NCBI GenBank assembly: GCA_025060615.1
Contig: JANXBS010000016.1
Location: 1 to 64,000, forward strand
DNA length: 64,000 bases
From: Anaerolineae bacterium
GTDB lineage: Bacteria > Chloroflexota > Anaerolineae > DUEN01
Direction of reading: 5' to 3'
Numbering within the stretch: the stretch's first letter is position 1; every line of letters starts with the position of its first letter. Position numbers and translations under genes: made by a program. Below, piece after piece: positions 51,692-60,791 of this stretch. Under the pieces are notes generated by a model. It had not been told where the DNA came from and made no database searches. It saw nothing but the letters and a program-made list of their open reading frames with translations.

Positions 51692-54100
51692 ATGGATGGA
51701 GCGAAGCTAGTAGCCTATTGTGTCAAATGTCGCACCCAGCGAGAGATGGCCGATCCGCACCCCGTGTTCACCGCCAACGGCGTGCCAGCGACGCGCGGGC
51801 GTTGTCCCGTATGCGGGACGGCCCTGTTTCGCATGGGTGAGACGGCCGCTCACGCCGGCCTAGAACGCCCCTCTGTTGCGGACCAAGCCCAGCCGCAGCG
51901 ATCCGGGTCGAAAGAAGCTGCTCCATCACAACGGAAGGGGAATACTCGATTGGTGATCGTCGAGTCACCGGCCAAGGCACGCACCGTCGGCCGCTATCTG
52001 GGCCAGGGCTACACCGTGCGCGCCTCGATCGGACACGTACGCGACCTGCTCCGATCGCAGCTAAGCGTGGATATCGAGAACGATTTTCAACCCACCTACC
52101 GGGTCCCCAAAGAGAAGCGCCAGATCGTAAAGGAGCTCAAGGCCGAGGTCGAAAAGGCCAGCGAAGTCTATCTGGCCACCGATCCCGATCGCGAGGGGGA
52201 GGCCATCGCCTGGCACCTGATTGAAGCGACAGGGATTGCTCCAGAACAGGTGCGCCGCGTCGTCTTTCATGAGATCACCCGGCCGGCCATCGAGCACGCC
52301 TTTGCTCAGCCGCGCGGCATCAACATGGACCTGGTGAACGCGCAGCAGGCCCGCCGCATCCTCGACCGGTTGGTGGGCTATCAGATCAGCCCACTCCTGT
52401 GGGAGCGCGTGCGCAGCCGCACCTCCGCCGGTCGCGTGCAATCCGTCGCCTTGCGTCTAGTTGTCGAGCGCGAGCGCGAGATCCAGGCCTTTGTGCCCGA
52501 GGAATACTGGTCCATCGCCGCCGAACTAGCGCGTCAGGGATCGCGCGGACAGAAAAAGCGTCCTAGCTTTATTGCCCGCCTGATCCGCATCCATGGCCAA
52601 GAGGTAAACCTGAGAGATGAAGCAGAGGCCACCGCCCTCGTGCGTGAGCTGGAGAAGTCGGTTTACATTGTGGCCGATGTCAAGCGCGGCGAGCGCAAAC
52701 GCAAGCCAGCAGCGCCTTTCACCACTAGCACGATGCAGCAAGAGGCCTCGCGCCGACTGCACTTCACCGCTCGGCGCACGATGGCCACCGCTCAGGCCCT
52801 ATACGAGGGCATCGCCCTGGGCGACGAGGGCAACGTCGGCCTCATTACCTATATGCGCACCGATTCCACCAACGTCTCGCCGCTGGCCCAAGAGGAGGCA
52901 CGTCGTTACATCGCTCAGCGGTATGGGCAGGAGTTCCTACCACCAGAGCCACCTATCTATCGCACGCAAGTCAAGGGGGCCCAGGAGGCCCACGAAGCCA
53001 TTCGCCCCACTTCGGTGCTGCGCACGCCTGAATCCGTCGCCCCTTATCTGACTCGTGATCAGTTCCGATTGTACGAGCTGATCTGGAAGCGATTCGTCGC
53101 CAGCCAGATGGCTCCTGCCATCTATGACACCATGACGGTGGACGTGGTGGCCGGCCCTGATGATGGCGAACGCCCTTATCTGTTCCGCGCAAGCGGCTCG
53201 GCTGTGCGCTTTCCCGGCTTCCTGGCTGTGTACGAGGAAGCTCGCGAGGAAGACGCCGCGACCGATCAGGAAGAGCAGCAGCTCTTACCGCCAGTGGAGC
53301 AGAACGAGATCCTGGACTTGCTTCGGCTCCTGCCTGAGCAACACTTCACACAGCCGCCACCTCGTTATACCGAAGCGACGCTCATCCGCGCGCTGGAGGA
53401 GCACGGCATCGGCCGGCCCAGCACCTACGCGCCCATCCTCTCCACGATCCAGGAGCGAGGCTATGTGGAACGCGTAGATCGGCGTTTGTATCCCACCCAG
53501 CTAGGGTTCACCGTCTGCGACCTGCTGGTCAAGCACTTTCCCGACGTATTCGACGTGGGATTTACTGCCCGCATGGAGGCTGACTTGGATCGCATCGCGG
53601 CTGGGGAGGTCGAGTGGGTTGAGGTACTGCGCCGTTTTTACGCTCCCTTCTCGCAGCGGTTGGCTCACGCTGAGCAGACGATGGAGAACCACGTGGTAGA
53701 GCCAGAACCCACCGGTGAGCTATGCGAGCTATGTGGGCATCCGATGGTAGTGAAATTTGGGCGCTATGGCAAGTTCATCGCCTGCAGCAACTACCCACAG
53801 TGCCACAATACCAAGCCGTTCCTGACCAAGACTGGCGCCCTTTGCCCCAAGTGCAGAGGGGATCTGGTGGAACGCCGCAGTCGGCGCGGCCGCGTCTTTT
53901 ACGGCTGCAGTCGCTATCCTCAGTGTGATTTCAGTACCTGGCAGCGCCCTCTGTCGGTGCCATGTCCCCAGTGCAATGGGCTGTTAGTGGCGGCCAACAA
54001 GCAGACGGCACGTTGCTTGCAATGCGATGAGCAATTTGACCTTCAACACTTAGAGCAGGCAACTCCGGAGGAGGTACAGATGCCAGTGGCCGCACAATGA
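51692..54100 (+). CDS. topA: DNA topoisomerase I (type IA) with extra N-terminal zinc ribbon
   Basis: 802 residues. An N-terminal zinc ribbon (CVKCRTQREM and RCPVCGTALF, residues 10-45) and a spacer precede the TOPRIM domain (LVIVESPAKARTVGRYLGQG from about residue 87). The catalytic Tyr is Tyr387 in GLITYMRTDSTNVS. The C-terminus has three zinc ribbons (CELCGHPMVVKFGRYGKFIA, CPKCRGDLVERRSRRGRVFY, CPQCNGLLVAANKQTARC). It relaxes negative supercoils. The N-terminal ribbon is not part of standard TopA. Terminated by a hairpin over the stop codon. Confidence 0.95.
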   Translation: MDGAKLVAYCVKCRTQREMADPHPVFTANGVPATRGRCPVCGTALFRMGETAAHAGLERPSVADQAQPQRSGSKEAAPSQRKGNTRLVIVESPAKARTVGRYLGQGYTVRASIGHVRDLLRSQLSVDIENDFQPTYRVPKEKRQIVKELKAEVEKASEVYLATDPDREGEAIAWHLIEATGIAPEQVRRVVFHEITRPAIEHAFAQPRGINMDLVNAQQARRILDRLVGYQISPLLWERVRSRTSAGRVQSVALRLVVEREREIQAFVPEEYWSIAAELARQGSRGQKKRPSFIARLIRIHGQEVNLRDEAEATALVRELEKSVYIVADVKRGERKRKPAAPFTTSTMQQEASRRLHFTARRTMATAQALYEGIALGDEGNVGLITYMRTDSTNVSPLAQEEARRYIAQRYGQEFLPPEPPIYRTQVKGAQEAHEAIRPTSVLRTPESVAPYLTRDQFRLYELIWKRFVASQMAPAIYDTMTVDVVAGPDDGERPYLFRASGSAVRFPGFLAVYEEAREEDAATDQEEQQLLPPVEQNEILDLLRLLPEQHFTQPPPRYTEATLIRALEEHGIGRPSTYAPILSTIQERGYVERVDRRLYPTQLGFTVCDLLVKHFPDVFDVGFTARMEADLDRIAAGEVEWVEVLRRFYAPFSQRLAHAEQTMENHVVEPEPTGELCELCGHPMVVKFGRYGKFIACSNYPQCHNTKPFLTKTGALCPKCRGDLVERRSRRGRVFYGCSRYPQCDFSTWQRPLSVPCPQCNGLLVAANKQTARCLQCDEQFDLQHLEQATPEEVQMPVAAQ

Positions 54101-54120
54101 GTGCGGCCATCTATTGTTAT
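54087..54120 (+). terminator. Hairpin overlapping the topA stop codon
   Basis: TGGCCGCAC (54087-54095), loop AATGA containing the TGA stop, and GTGCGGCCA (54101-54109): nine perfect pairs with a five-base loop. TCTATTGTTATTGT follows. It can end the topA transcript, at least in part. Confidence 0.6.
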
Positions 54121-54243
54121 TGTGGCTGTGGCCCGGTGAACGTTCAGGCTTTTGGCCTCATCCCTTTCGGATCGGGGTAGATGGGTCTGAAGCTGAGCGG
54201 TTGCCTGAACAGCCGAAGAGAGACTACTCTAGGCAGGGAGAAC

Positions 54244-55080
54244 ATGGAGCGAGAACGAGACCGCTATATCGCACAGCTAACTGCGCAGGGCCACAGGCCC
54301 TCATTTACATTGCTACAAACCCGCCATTGGCTGACCAGCTTTATCCGCTTTGCCGAAAGCGAGCATACTGTCGCCTGGGGCGAAGTGACGCCGTCTCAGA
54401 TTGAACGTTGGCATGCCTCTCTCCTCCGGGCTGGCTACGATCGAGCGCTGGCCAGCCATTTGTTGGCTGCGTTGTACGGCTTCTTGGATTTCCTAGTCGA
54501 GGAGGGCATGCTATCTGAGAATCCCATGCGGGGCACCAGCCTATCAGCCTGGCCGTGCTCTGCTCCAGATGCCCTCACCCCTGATGAGATGATCCAGCTG
54601 TTGGCCGCGCCCGATGTCAACACTCACTTGGGATTGCGCGATCGGGCATTGCTAGAGCTGATGTACTGTGGCGGCTTGCGCGTGAGCGAGGTGGTCACGC
54701 TGAACGTGAGCGATGTAAACCTTTCGCAGATGCAGATCACCGCCTGGCGGCAGATCGTGCCGCGCCGGCTTATGATCGACGAAGCTACGACCGAGACGCT
54801 GAGCGTCTATCTGCGCGATGGGAGGCCTCAGCTCGTCTCTGGGCGCGCTTCGCCAGCGCTCTTTCTCAACTACCGCGGCAGTCGCCTGTCCAAGATCGCC
54901 ATCAATCAAATGATCGGCCGGTACGCGCAGGCGGCCGGCATCACCCGTCGTATCACACCGCAGATGCTCACCCACACATTGGCTGCCCATCTAATGGATA
55001 ACGCAAGGGGCTGGAGCGAGGTGCGCAATAAGCTGACCCCGCTGAATGGCCATGACAATGTGCTGACGCGACGGCAATGA
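54244..55080 (+). CDS. Tyrosine recombinase homologue without catalytic residues
   Basis: 278 residues from ATG 54244 (AGGGAG before it); an ATG at 54181 is in frame too. N-terminal SAM-like domain to about residue 100, then the catalytic fold: LGLRDRALLELMYCGGLRVSE keeps the first Arg. The beta-turn Lys is lost (WRQIVPRRLMID). The HxxR box reads PQMLTHTLAAHL, so His and Arg are gone. The chain stops at LTRRQ with no catalytic Tyr. It lies where dprA-topA-xerC is conserved in other bacteria. Either a structural Xer partner or a decaying xerC. Confidence 0.8.
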   Translation: MERERDRYIAQLTAQGHRPSFTLLQTRHWLTSFIRFAESEHTVAWGEVTPSQIERWHASLLRAGYDRALASHLLAALYGFLDFLVEEGMLSENPMRGTSLSAWPCSAPDALTPDEMIQLLAAPDVNTHLGLRDRALLELMYCGGLRVSEVVTLNVSDVNLSQMQITAWRQIVPRRLMIDEATTETLSVYLRDGRPQLVSGRASPALFLNYRGSRLSKIAINQMIGRYAQAAGITRRITPQMLTHTLAAHLMDNARGWSEVRNKLTPLNGHDNVLTRRQ

Positions 55081-56168
55081 ATATGTCCATCACTCGACTC
55101 CAAAAGTTTCGCGCGCGGCTGCAGACCCTCGGCCTGGAAGGAGCTTTGATCAGTCAGCCTGAAAATCGCCGCTATCTGAGCGGCTTCACCGGCTCTGCTG
55201 GCTGGCTGGCCATCACCCAGGAAGAGGCGTTGCTGATCACCGACTTCCGCTATTGGGAACAATCTCAGCTCCAGGCCCCCCACTTCGAGCTGGTGCGCAT
55301 TGTGGATCGCATAGATACCCTGATGCCGGAGCTGGCGAAACGCTTAGGAGAGCGCCGCATCGCTTTTGAGAGTGCCCATATTACAGTGGATGAACACCAG
55401 CGCTGGATGTCCCAGAACGGCCCGGTGACCTGGGTGGCTGCCAAGGACCTCGTAGAGCCATTGCGTATGATCAAGGATGAAGATGAGATCGCAGCTATGC
55501 GACGAGCTGCAGCACTGGCTGACGAGGCGTTCGCATATGGGATGACCCAGGTGAGGCCAGGCATGACAGAGCGCGAGCTGGCCTGGCTGTTCGAGCGAAC
55601 CATGCGTGAGCGCGGTGCAGAGGCTATCGCCTTCGATATCATTGTGGCCGGGGGCCCAAACGGAGCGCGGCCTCACGCCCGCCCGGGGGATGACCCACTG
55701 CCGGCTGGACAACCGATCGTGATTGACATGGGCGCTTGCGTAGATGGTTATCGCTCGGATATGACGCGCACCATCTGTCTGGGTGAGCCTGCCGATCCCG
55801 CCACCTTCTGGTCAGTCTACAACGCCGTGCAAGCGGCGCAGCAGGCTGCGCTGGAGCGGATTCGAGCTGGCATCAGCGGTGTGGAGGCGGACGCGATCGC
55901 ACGAGAGGTCATCGCTCAGGCCGGATACGGAGAGGCGTTCGGACATTCCCTGGGGCATGGCGTAGGGTTAGCCATCCACGAGGGGCCGCGGCTCAGCCGA
56001 TGGTCTGAGGACCGGTTGGAGCCAGGCATGGTGGTGACCATCGAGCCGGGCATTTACCTTCCAGGATGGGGAGGTGTCCGCATTGAGGATATGGCCTTGG
56101 TTCGGGAGGACGGCCTAGAGGTGCTGACGCTTTCGCCCAAAAGCCCCATTATCGTCGGCGATTGGTGA
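55077..56168 (+). CDS. M24 family Xaa-Pro peptidase
   Basis: 363 residues, ATG overlapping the xer-like stop (ATGA). N-terminal creatinase-like domain ([20 protein letters not shown]). Metal ligands all present: [18 protein letters not shown] (two Asp), [15 protein letters not shown] (His), [20 protein letters not shown] (two Glu). It cleaves N-terminal residues before proline. PepP/PepQ naming cannot be settled. Confidence 0.93.
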   Translation: MNMSITRLQKFRARLQTLGLEGALISQPENRRYLSGFTGSAGWLAITQEEALLITDFRYWEQSQLQAPHFELVRIVDRIDTLMPELAKRLGERRIAFESAHITVDEHQRWMSQNGPVTWVAAKDLVEPLRMIKDEDEIAAMRRAAALADEAFAYGMTQVRPGMTERELAWLFERTMRERGAEAIAFDIIVAGGPNGARPHARPGDDPLPAGQPIVIDMGACVDGYRSDMTRTICLGEPADPATFWSVYNAVQAAQQAALERIRAGISGVEADAIAREVIAQAGYGEAFGHSLGHGVGLAIHEGPRLSRWSEDRLEPGMVVTIEPGIYLPGWGGVRIEDMALVREDGLEVLTLSPKSPIIVGDW

Positions 56169-56192
56169 GCTTGCCAAGGATTGAGGAAGCGA

Positions 56193-57236
56193 ATGCTCAT
56201 GTTCAAGTTCTCTCGTCCATTCACGGCTCTCGTTGGGGCATTCGCAGCGGGGCTGCTGATCGGCTGGTTAGTCATCGGCTGGTGGATCTGGCCAGTGACT
56301 TGGACCAATGCCTTGCCGGTTGATTTGTCGCCTGAGTACCGCCGCACCTATGTAGTGGGCATCGCTTACACCTTTCAGGCCACAGGCGACCTCGAGCGTG
56401 CCCGTCGTGAGATGGAGGCACTGGGTGGAGGCATAGAGCAGCGTCGGGCCCTAGAGGAGGCATTGGCGGTTGCTTCTGCCGCTGATCGAGACGCCCTCGT
56501 CGAGCTAGAACGAGCCTTGCAATTGCCCCTCCTCCCGCGGTCTGCTAGATCCCTGGAAAGCGACTCGTCCTGGGTACCATTGCTGTTGGGAGTGCTATTA
56601 GGGCTTTTCCTCATCGGCCTGGGCACAGTAGCATTCCACTTGGTGAAGACTGGAGAGATCTCTGTGCGCTTGCCGATGAGAGCGCGCATCTTGGGCTCCA
56701 GCTTGCCGGCCGGAACAGCCCTATCGAAACATGATGTTCTCGTCGAGGAGAACAGGCTGCAAGAAGCGGAGAAGCTGTTCACGGAAGAGCGGGAATTGCG
56801 CTTACGCGAAAAGTTGGGCTCCTTTACCCCCACCTTCCGACGTGGCATCAGGGAGTACACCGAGAATTTCGATTTAGCCGCCCCTGACGGCAGCGCGTAT
56901 GAAGGGGACTGCGGCATGGGTGTCTCGGAGACGCTGGAGGGCGATGATGATCGGGTTACTGCGCTGGAGGTCTGGCTATTCGACAAGAGCGATATCCGGA
57001 CGCAGACCTATGTCCTGGCCAGTGAATATGCCTACAGCGATCCCATGTTACGGAAGCGCCTTTCCACCCATGGCCCGGAGGTGCCGGCGCGGCCTGGAGA
57101 GACGTTCACCATCGAGGGCAAGTCTCTTGTGTTGGTAGGGAAAGTGCTATCGGTGACGTATGCGAATGCAGAGGAGCGGCCACAATCCGTCTTTGAAGAG
57201 GTACAAGTCAGCCTAGAGGTCTATCGCAAGGGATGA
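56193..57236 (+). CDS. Membrane protein of unknown function
   Basis: 347 residues from ATG 56193, with GAGGA five bases upstream; a TTG at 56181 is in frame. Two membrane segments: near residues 10-30 (ALVGAFAAGLLIGWLVIGWW) and about 125-145 (VPLLLGVLLGLFLIGLGTVA). Between them a helical stretch rich in Glu and Arg. The C-terminal 200 residues are soluble (YEGDCGMGVSETLEGDDDRV, ALEVWLFDKSDIRTQTYVLA). No domain recognised. Last gene of the dprA operon. Confidence 0.7.
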   Translation: MLMFKFSRPFTALVGAFAAGLLIGWLVIGWWIWPVTWTNALPVDLSPEYRRTYVVGIAYTFQATGDLERARREMEALGGGIEQRRALEEALAVASAADRDALVELERALQLPLLPRSARSLESDSSWVPLLLGVLLGLFLIGLGTVAFHLVKTGEISVRLPMRARILGSSLPAGTALSKHDVLVEENRLQEAEKLFTEERELRLREKLGSFTPTFRRGIREYTENFDLAAPDGSAYEGDCGMGVSETLEGDDDRVTALEVWLFDKSDIRTQTYVLASEYAYSDPMLRKRLSTHGPEVPARPGETFTIEGKSLVLVGKVLSVTYANAEERPQSVFEEVQVSLEVYRKG

Positions 57237-57290
57237 CCTAGCCTCTTTCTCCCTCGCCTGGGGCGAGCTGAAGGTCGCATTACCAGCGGG

Positions 57291-58448
57291 TTAGGCGCGC
57301 ACTTCCGGGTCAAACAGCTTGCGATGCTCATCCAGGGCATAGCGATCCGTCATGCCGGCGATATAGTCGCAGACCACTCGGTAAATCCCCTCTGGCTCTT
57401 CGGCCGCTCGGGCTAAAGTCTCTTGGGGCAGTTGCGTGGGCTCGCCAATGTAGGCCCAGAAGAGATCGGTGATCAGGCGGCGCGCCTTTTGCGTCATACG
57501 CATGACCCGGTAATGGCGGTAGAAATGTGTCATAAGGAACTGGCGTAATTCTTGATTTTTCTCCTCCATCTCCGCAGAGAACCCGACCACGTTGCGTCCC
57601 AGGGCGCGCAGTTCCTCCACCGACTGAACGCCGCTCTCGCGCAGCCGGCGCGTCGTCTCTTCCAGTGCTGCTGTTACCTCCATCCCCACCAGCCGGCGGA
57701 TCGCTCGATGGCGCAACAGCGTATCTATAGGCCGATCCAGCGGTTCCCCCAGCGATCGCATCACGTCCCGCCAGATGGCGAGCTTTTGAACTTCACCGGG
57801 ATCCAACAGCCCAGCGCGCAGGCCGTCATCCAGATCCGACGTGCTATAGGCGATCTCGTCAGCCAGGTTGGCGATTTGACACTCCAACGTGCCGGCCTTT
57901 TCCGGCTCATATCCAGCGGCGCAAGCTACGTCATAATCGGTATCGTGCTTGACCAGGCCCTCTCGTACCTCATAGGTCAAGTTCAAGCCGGGGAAATCAG
58001 GGAACCGCCGCTCCAGCTTTTCGACAATGCGCATCGTCTGACGCTGGTGATCGAAGCCGCCGTGTTCACGCATGCACTCGTTGAGCACCGCCTCGCCCGT
58101 GTGTCCAAAGGGGGGATGTCCTAGGTCATGGGCCAGGCAGATGCTCTCCACTAGGTCCTCATTAGCCCCCAGTGCCCTCGCCATCGTCCGCCCGATCTGG
58201 GCCACCTCGATTGTATGAGTGAGTCGGGTGCGATAGTGATCGCCTTCGTAATAAACGAAAACTTGGGTCTTGTAGGCCAACCGACGGAAAGCTGTGGTGT
58301 GGATGATACGGTCGCGATCTTTCTGATATGCCGTCCGGTAAGGGTGCTCGTCCTCTGGCACCACGCGGCCACGTGAATCGCCGCTCTTCATGGCGTAGGG
58401 TGCCAGCATCTCGCGCTCGCGCTGCTCGAGAAGTGCTCGGACTAGCAT
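57291..58448 (-). CDS. dgt: dGTP triphosphohydrolase-like protein (HD domain)
   Basis: 385 residues. RRLAYKTQVFVYYEGDHYRT, then TRLTHTIEVAQIGRTMAR with the first His, LAHDLGHPPFGHTGEAVLNE (HD) and LADEIAYSTSDLDDGL (Asp). These are the four metal ligands of HD dNTPases. It cleaves dNTP to deoxynucleoside and triphosphate. The short length fits the Thermus/Enterococcus type rather than E. coli Dgt. Confidence 0.9.
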   Translation of the reverse strand: MLVRALLEQREREMLAPYAMKSGDSRGRVVPEDEHPYRTAYQKDRDRIIHTTAFRRLAYKTQVFVYYEGDHYRTRLTHTIEVAQIGRTMARALGANEDLVESICLAHDLGHPPFGHTGEAVLNECMREHGGFDHQRQTMRIVEKLERRFPDFPGLNLTYEVREGLVKHDTDYDVACAAGYEPEKAGTLECQIANLADEIAYSTSDLDDGLRAGLLDPGEVQKLAIWRDVMRSLGEPLDRPIDTLLRHRAIRRLVGMEVTAALEETTRRLRESGVQSVEELRALGRNVVGFSAEMEEKNQELRQFLMTHFYRHYRVMRMTQKARRLITDLFWAYIGEPTQLPQETLARAAEEPEGIYRVVCDYIAGMTDRYALDEHRKLFDPEVRA

Positions 58449-58675
58449 GGCTTGCTCTCGGCCTTCTCCATAAGCTCATCTGAAGCTTACAATCCGCCCT
58501 AACTCCCGCTCAAGGATAGGCTTTTTCAGTTGTGACTTTTTCTGCCCGAACAGGGTAATTGCAGAGGGATTTCCCCCGCGACGGGAAAAAGGCTGAAATG
58601 GGATCCCTTGGGAGGGGCGAACGCTTCTCCAAAGTCTCGCCTGATCTTGCGAAAGCATGGGTAGCCACTGGGTTC

Positions 58676-59119
58676 TTAGCCAGGGCTTTTGAGGTATCCT
58701 CTCAGGTAATCCAATTGCTCATCCAGGGTGTTGAAATCGGTGAGGTCCACTTCCTCAAACTCGTCTGAATCTGTGCGAGTCTGTGCCAAGATCTGGGCGA
58801 TGATCCGCTCGAGCGCCTGGATTGGCATTTCAGGCACTCGTAGCACATTTGATCGCGCTGGCTGTCCTCCGGGAGGTATCCAGCGGGTGTAGCTGATCAG
58901 CTCTAGCGTCCCGTCTGCACGCTGTTTGGTCAACACTCGGTGTTCTACACGTTCCCGGCGTCCCCAGGCCGGCCGGAAACAGTAAAGCTTGTATAGTCGT
59001 TCACCTTGGCCTACGCGCAGCAGAGCGTCCCGGCCAAGTAGGTCGAGGAGAAGCTCTGCAAAGCTCAGGGCAGCTCTTTCCTGGCCATTCGCGTGATCCT
59101 GGGATAAGGCTGGGCTCAT
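58676..59119 (-). CDS. Unknown protein coupled to a PHP phosphatase
   Basis: 147 residues. Helical N-terminus (FAELLLDLLGRDALLRVGQG), a beta middle (KLYCFRPAWGRRERVEHRVL) and an acidic end (DEFEEVDLTDFNTLDEQLDY). Its ATG overlaps the PHP gene stop (ATGA at 59116-59119), so co-translated. No family recognised. The 227 bases between it and dgt hold no gene. Confidence 0.6.
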   Translation of the reverse strand: MSPALSQDHANGQERAALSFAELLLDLLGRDALLRVGQGERLYKLYCFRPAWGRRERVEHRVLTKQRADGTLELISYTRWIPPGGQPARSNVLRVPEMPIQALERIIAQILAQTRTDSDEFEEVDLTDFNTLDEQLDYLRGYLKSPG

Positions 59120-59997
59120 GCCGTGGCCTCCTGGGCTTCGATTGCTGGCAGCGGATAGAGCTGGGGTCGTCTTTGCAAGAAACAGGCGATCTCCGTGAAC
59201 CCTGCTGCTTGCGCCTGAGCGATGGCGACGTCTAGGCCACGGCCGAGCTGGTGGATGTCATGGCTGTCGGAGCCGATGGTGAGGATGCAGCCGCCTAACT
59301 CGCGATATCGGCGCACGGTATCAAGGCCAGGAAAGGTTTCCCCCGCCGGCTGGAACAGGCCAGACGTATTGATCTCAATGGCCGTGCCGTAGGCGAGCGC
59401 CGCCTCTAGCACTGCATCAAGCTCATCGGCGAAGGCGGCGCGGTCGAAGGGGCCATATACCAGTGTGCCGTAGCGCTTCACCAAGTCCAGATGGGCTAGT
59501 GCGTCGAAAAGGCCGCTAGATGCCGCCCGCCGTAACTCCTCGAAGTACGGCAGATAGGCATTGCGCACGGTCCGGCACGCTGACCAGGCGAGCATGGAAG
59601 CACGATCGGGGACCATGACCCAGTCGTCGCCATGTTCCACGATGTGCACGGATCCCAGCACGAAATCGAACGGCCAGCGTTCCAGCCAATCGGCGATTTC
59701 ATCCTCGCGTTGGGACTGATAACACACTTCTACGCCGGCTCCAATAGTGAGTTGCCCGCGAAATTGAGCGCGCGCTGCCTCGATCTCTGCAAAATACGCT
59801 TCGGGCCGGAAATAGCGGTAGCCATCATCGCGGGGATCCAGGTCCAAATGCTCTGTGAAGCAAATGAAATGAAGGCCCAGCTCTACGGCCCGCTGGCACA
59901 TCTCTGTGAGGGTAGATCGCGCGTCACACGAATGCGTCGAGTGCACATGGCTGTCTGCCAGCCAGAGGTCTCCACTGTGGTCGAGGTTTGGCATCAT
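59116..59997 (-). CDS. PHP-domain phosphatase (histidinol-phosphatase HisK-like)
   Basis: 293 residues. Metal ligands of the PHP fold: DSHVHSTHSCD, CFTEHLDL, GSVHIVEHGDDW, DALAHLDLVKRYG and ILTIGSDSHDIHQLGRGLD. The layout matches HisK/HolPase of the PHP type, but no his genes are nearby, so histidinol phosphate may not be the substrate. Start at ATG 59997, preceded by a weak site. Confidence 0.88.
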   Translation of the reverse strand: MMPNLDHSGDLWLADSHVHSTHSCDARSTLTEMCQRAVELGLHFICFTEHLDLDPRDDGYRYFRPEAYFAEIEAARAQFRGQLTIGAGVEVCYQSQREDEIADWLERWPFDFVLGSVHIVEHGDDWVMVPDRASMLAWSACRTVRNAYLPYFEELRRAASSGLFDALAHLDLVKRYGTLVYGPFDRAAFADELDAVLEAALAYGTAIEINTSGLFQPAGETFPGLDTVRRYRELGGCILTIGSDSHDIHQLGRGLDVAIAQAQAAGFTEIACFLQRRPQLYPLPAIEAQEATA

Positions 59998-60068
59998 AGA
60001 AGTGATCTATCACGCTCCAATCAACGGTGGTTCAATGGGGGAGATCAAATGTTCGAAGAATTTCTGCC

Positions 60069-60647
60069 TTACTGCTCATATCCCAGACGGCGTAGCGCGT
60101 CTAGCGCCATAAAAACGCTTGCCACACTAGCCAGGCCGTTGATCTCTCCGGCGCGAGCGCGCTCCGCCACCTCAGCCACCGGCAACAGGTGCACTTCGAT
60201 GTGCTCGCTAGGGTCCAGGTGCTGTACGCCATCGCCAGCTACTCCGATGGCCAGAAACAGATGGGCGGCCGCCTCGCCGCGGTTGCTGTCGAGCACGAAG
60301 CTGCCTAGCAAGTGCCATTCTCCACCGTGCAGCCCTGTCTCCTCTCGCAGCTCCCGCTGCGCGCACACCAGCGGATCTTCGGTATCATCTAGGTAACCTG
60401 CCGGCAGATCATACGCCATCCGGCGCAGGCCATGTTTGTATTGGCAGACCAATGGAACACGGCCATCTTTCGTCAGCGCGAAAACCATCGCATATGGACG
60501 GGTTTCGGCCAAGAGATAGCGCTCGATGCGATAACCGGATGGCAACAAGACGTCCTCCTCCCATACGGCCAGCCACGGCCGTCGGTCGAGCAAAAGCCGG
60601 CGCCGCAGTGTTTGCCAACGCTCGTCCTGGAGGTGAGGTCTTGACAT
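60069..60647 (-). CDS. Nudix hydrolase (ADP-ribose pyrophosphatase-like)
   Basis: 192 residues. Nudix box G-YLDDT-E-DPLVCAQ-REL-REE-TGL (about residues 83-106) with all acidic ligands. The N-terminal beta domain (DRRPWLAVWEEDVLLPSGYR) resembles NudF/ADPR pyrophosphatases. It hydrolyses a nucleoside diphosphate linked to another moiety. Its start lies just left of a promoter that drives the gene on the other strand. Confidence 0.9.
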   Translation of the reverse strand: MSRPHLQDERWQTLRRRLLLDRRPWLAVWEEDVLLPSGYRIERYLLAETRPYAMVFALTKDGRVPLVCQYKHGLRRMAYDLPAGYLDDTEDPLVCAQRELREETGLHGGEWHLLGSFVLDSNRGEAAAHLFLAIGVAGDGVQHLDPSEHIEVHLLPVAEVAERARAGEINGLASVASVFMALDALRRLGYEQ

Positions 60648-60669
60648 AGGCGTTCCTCTGAGGTAGAGT
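60641..60669 (+). promoter_or_regulatory. Promoter of the LysM L,D-transpeptidase gene
   Basis: TTGACA (60641-60646), 17 bases, TAGAGT (60664-60669). The leader to the ATG at 60792 is about 115 bases. The -35 overlaps the first codons of the divergent Nudix gene. Confidence 0.6.
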
Positions 60670-60791
60670 TCAGGATAGTGATCTACTAAGGGCAGTGCTA
60701 CACTCCTCTGGGATAAGATATTGAGAGGATACTCTATCCCCTGCGTGAAAGCAAATCTCGCTTCCCCATCTTGAGGCTAGGAGGCATCGCG

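Noticed and set aside
59632-60396. 254-codon plus-strand frame over the PHP and Nudix genes
   Set aside because: Both minus-strand genes show complete catalytic motifs; the plus-strand product is low-complexity Ser/Arg in its second half.
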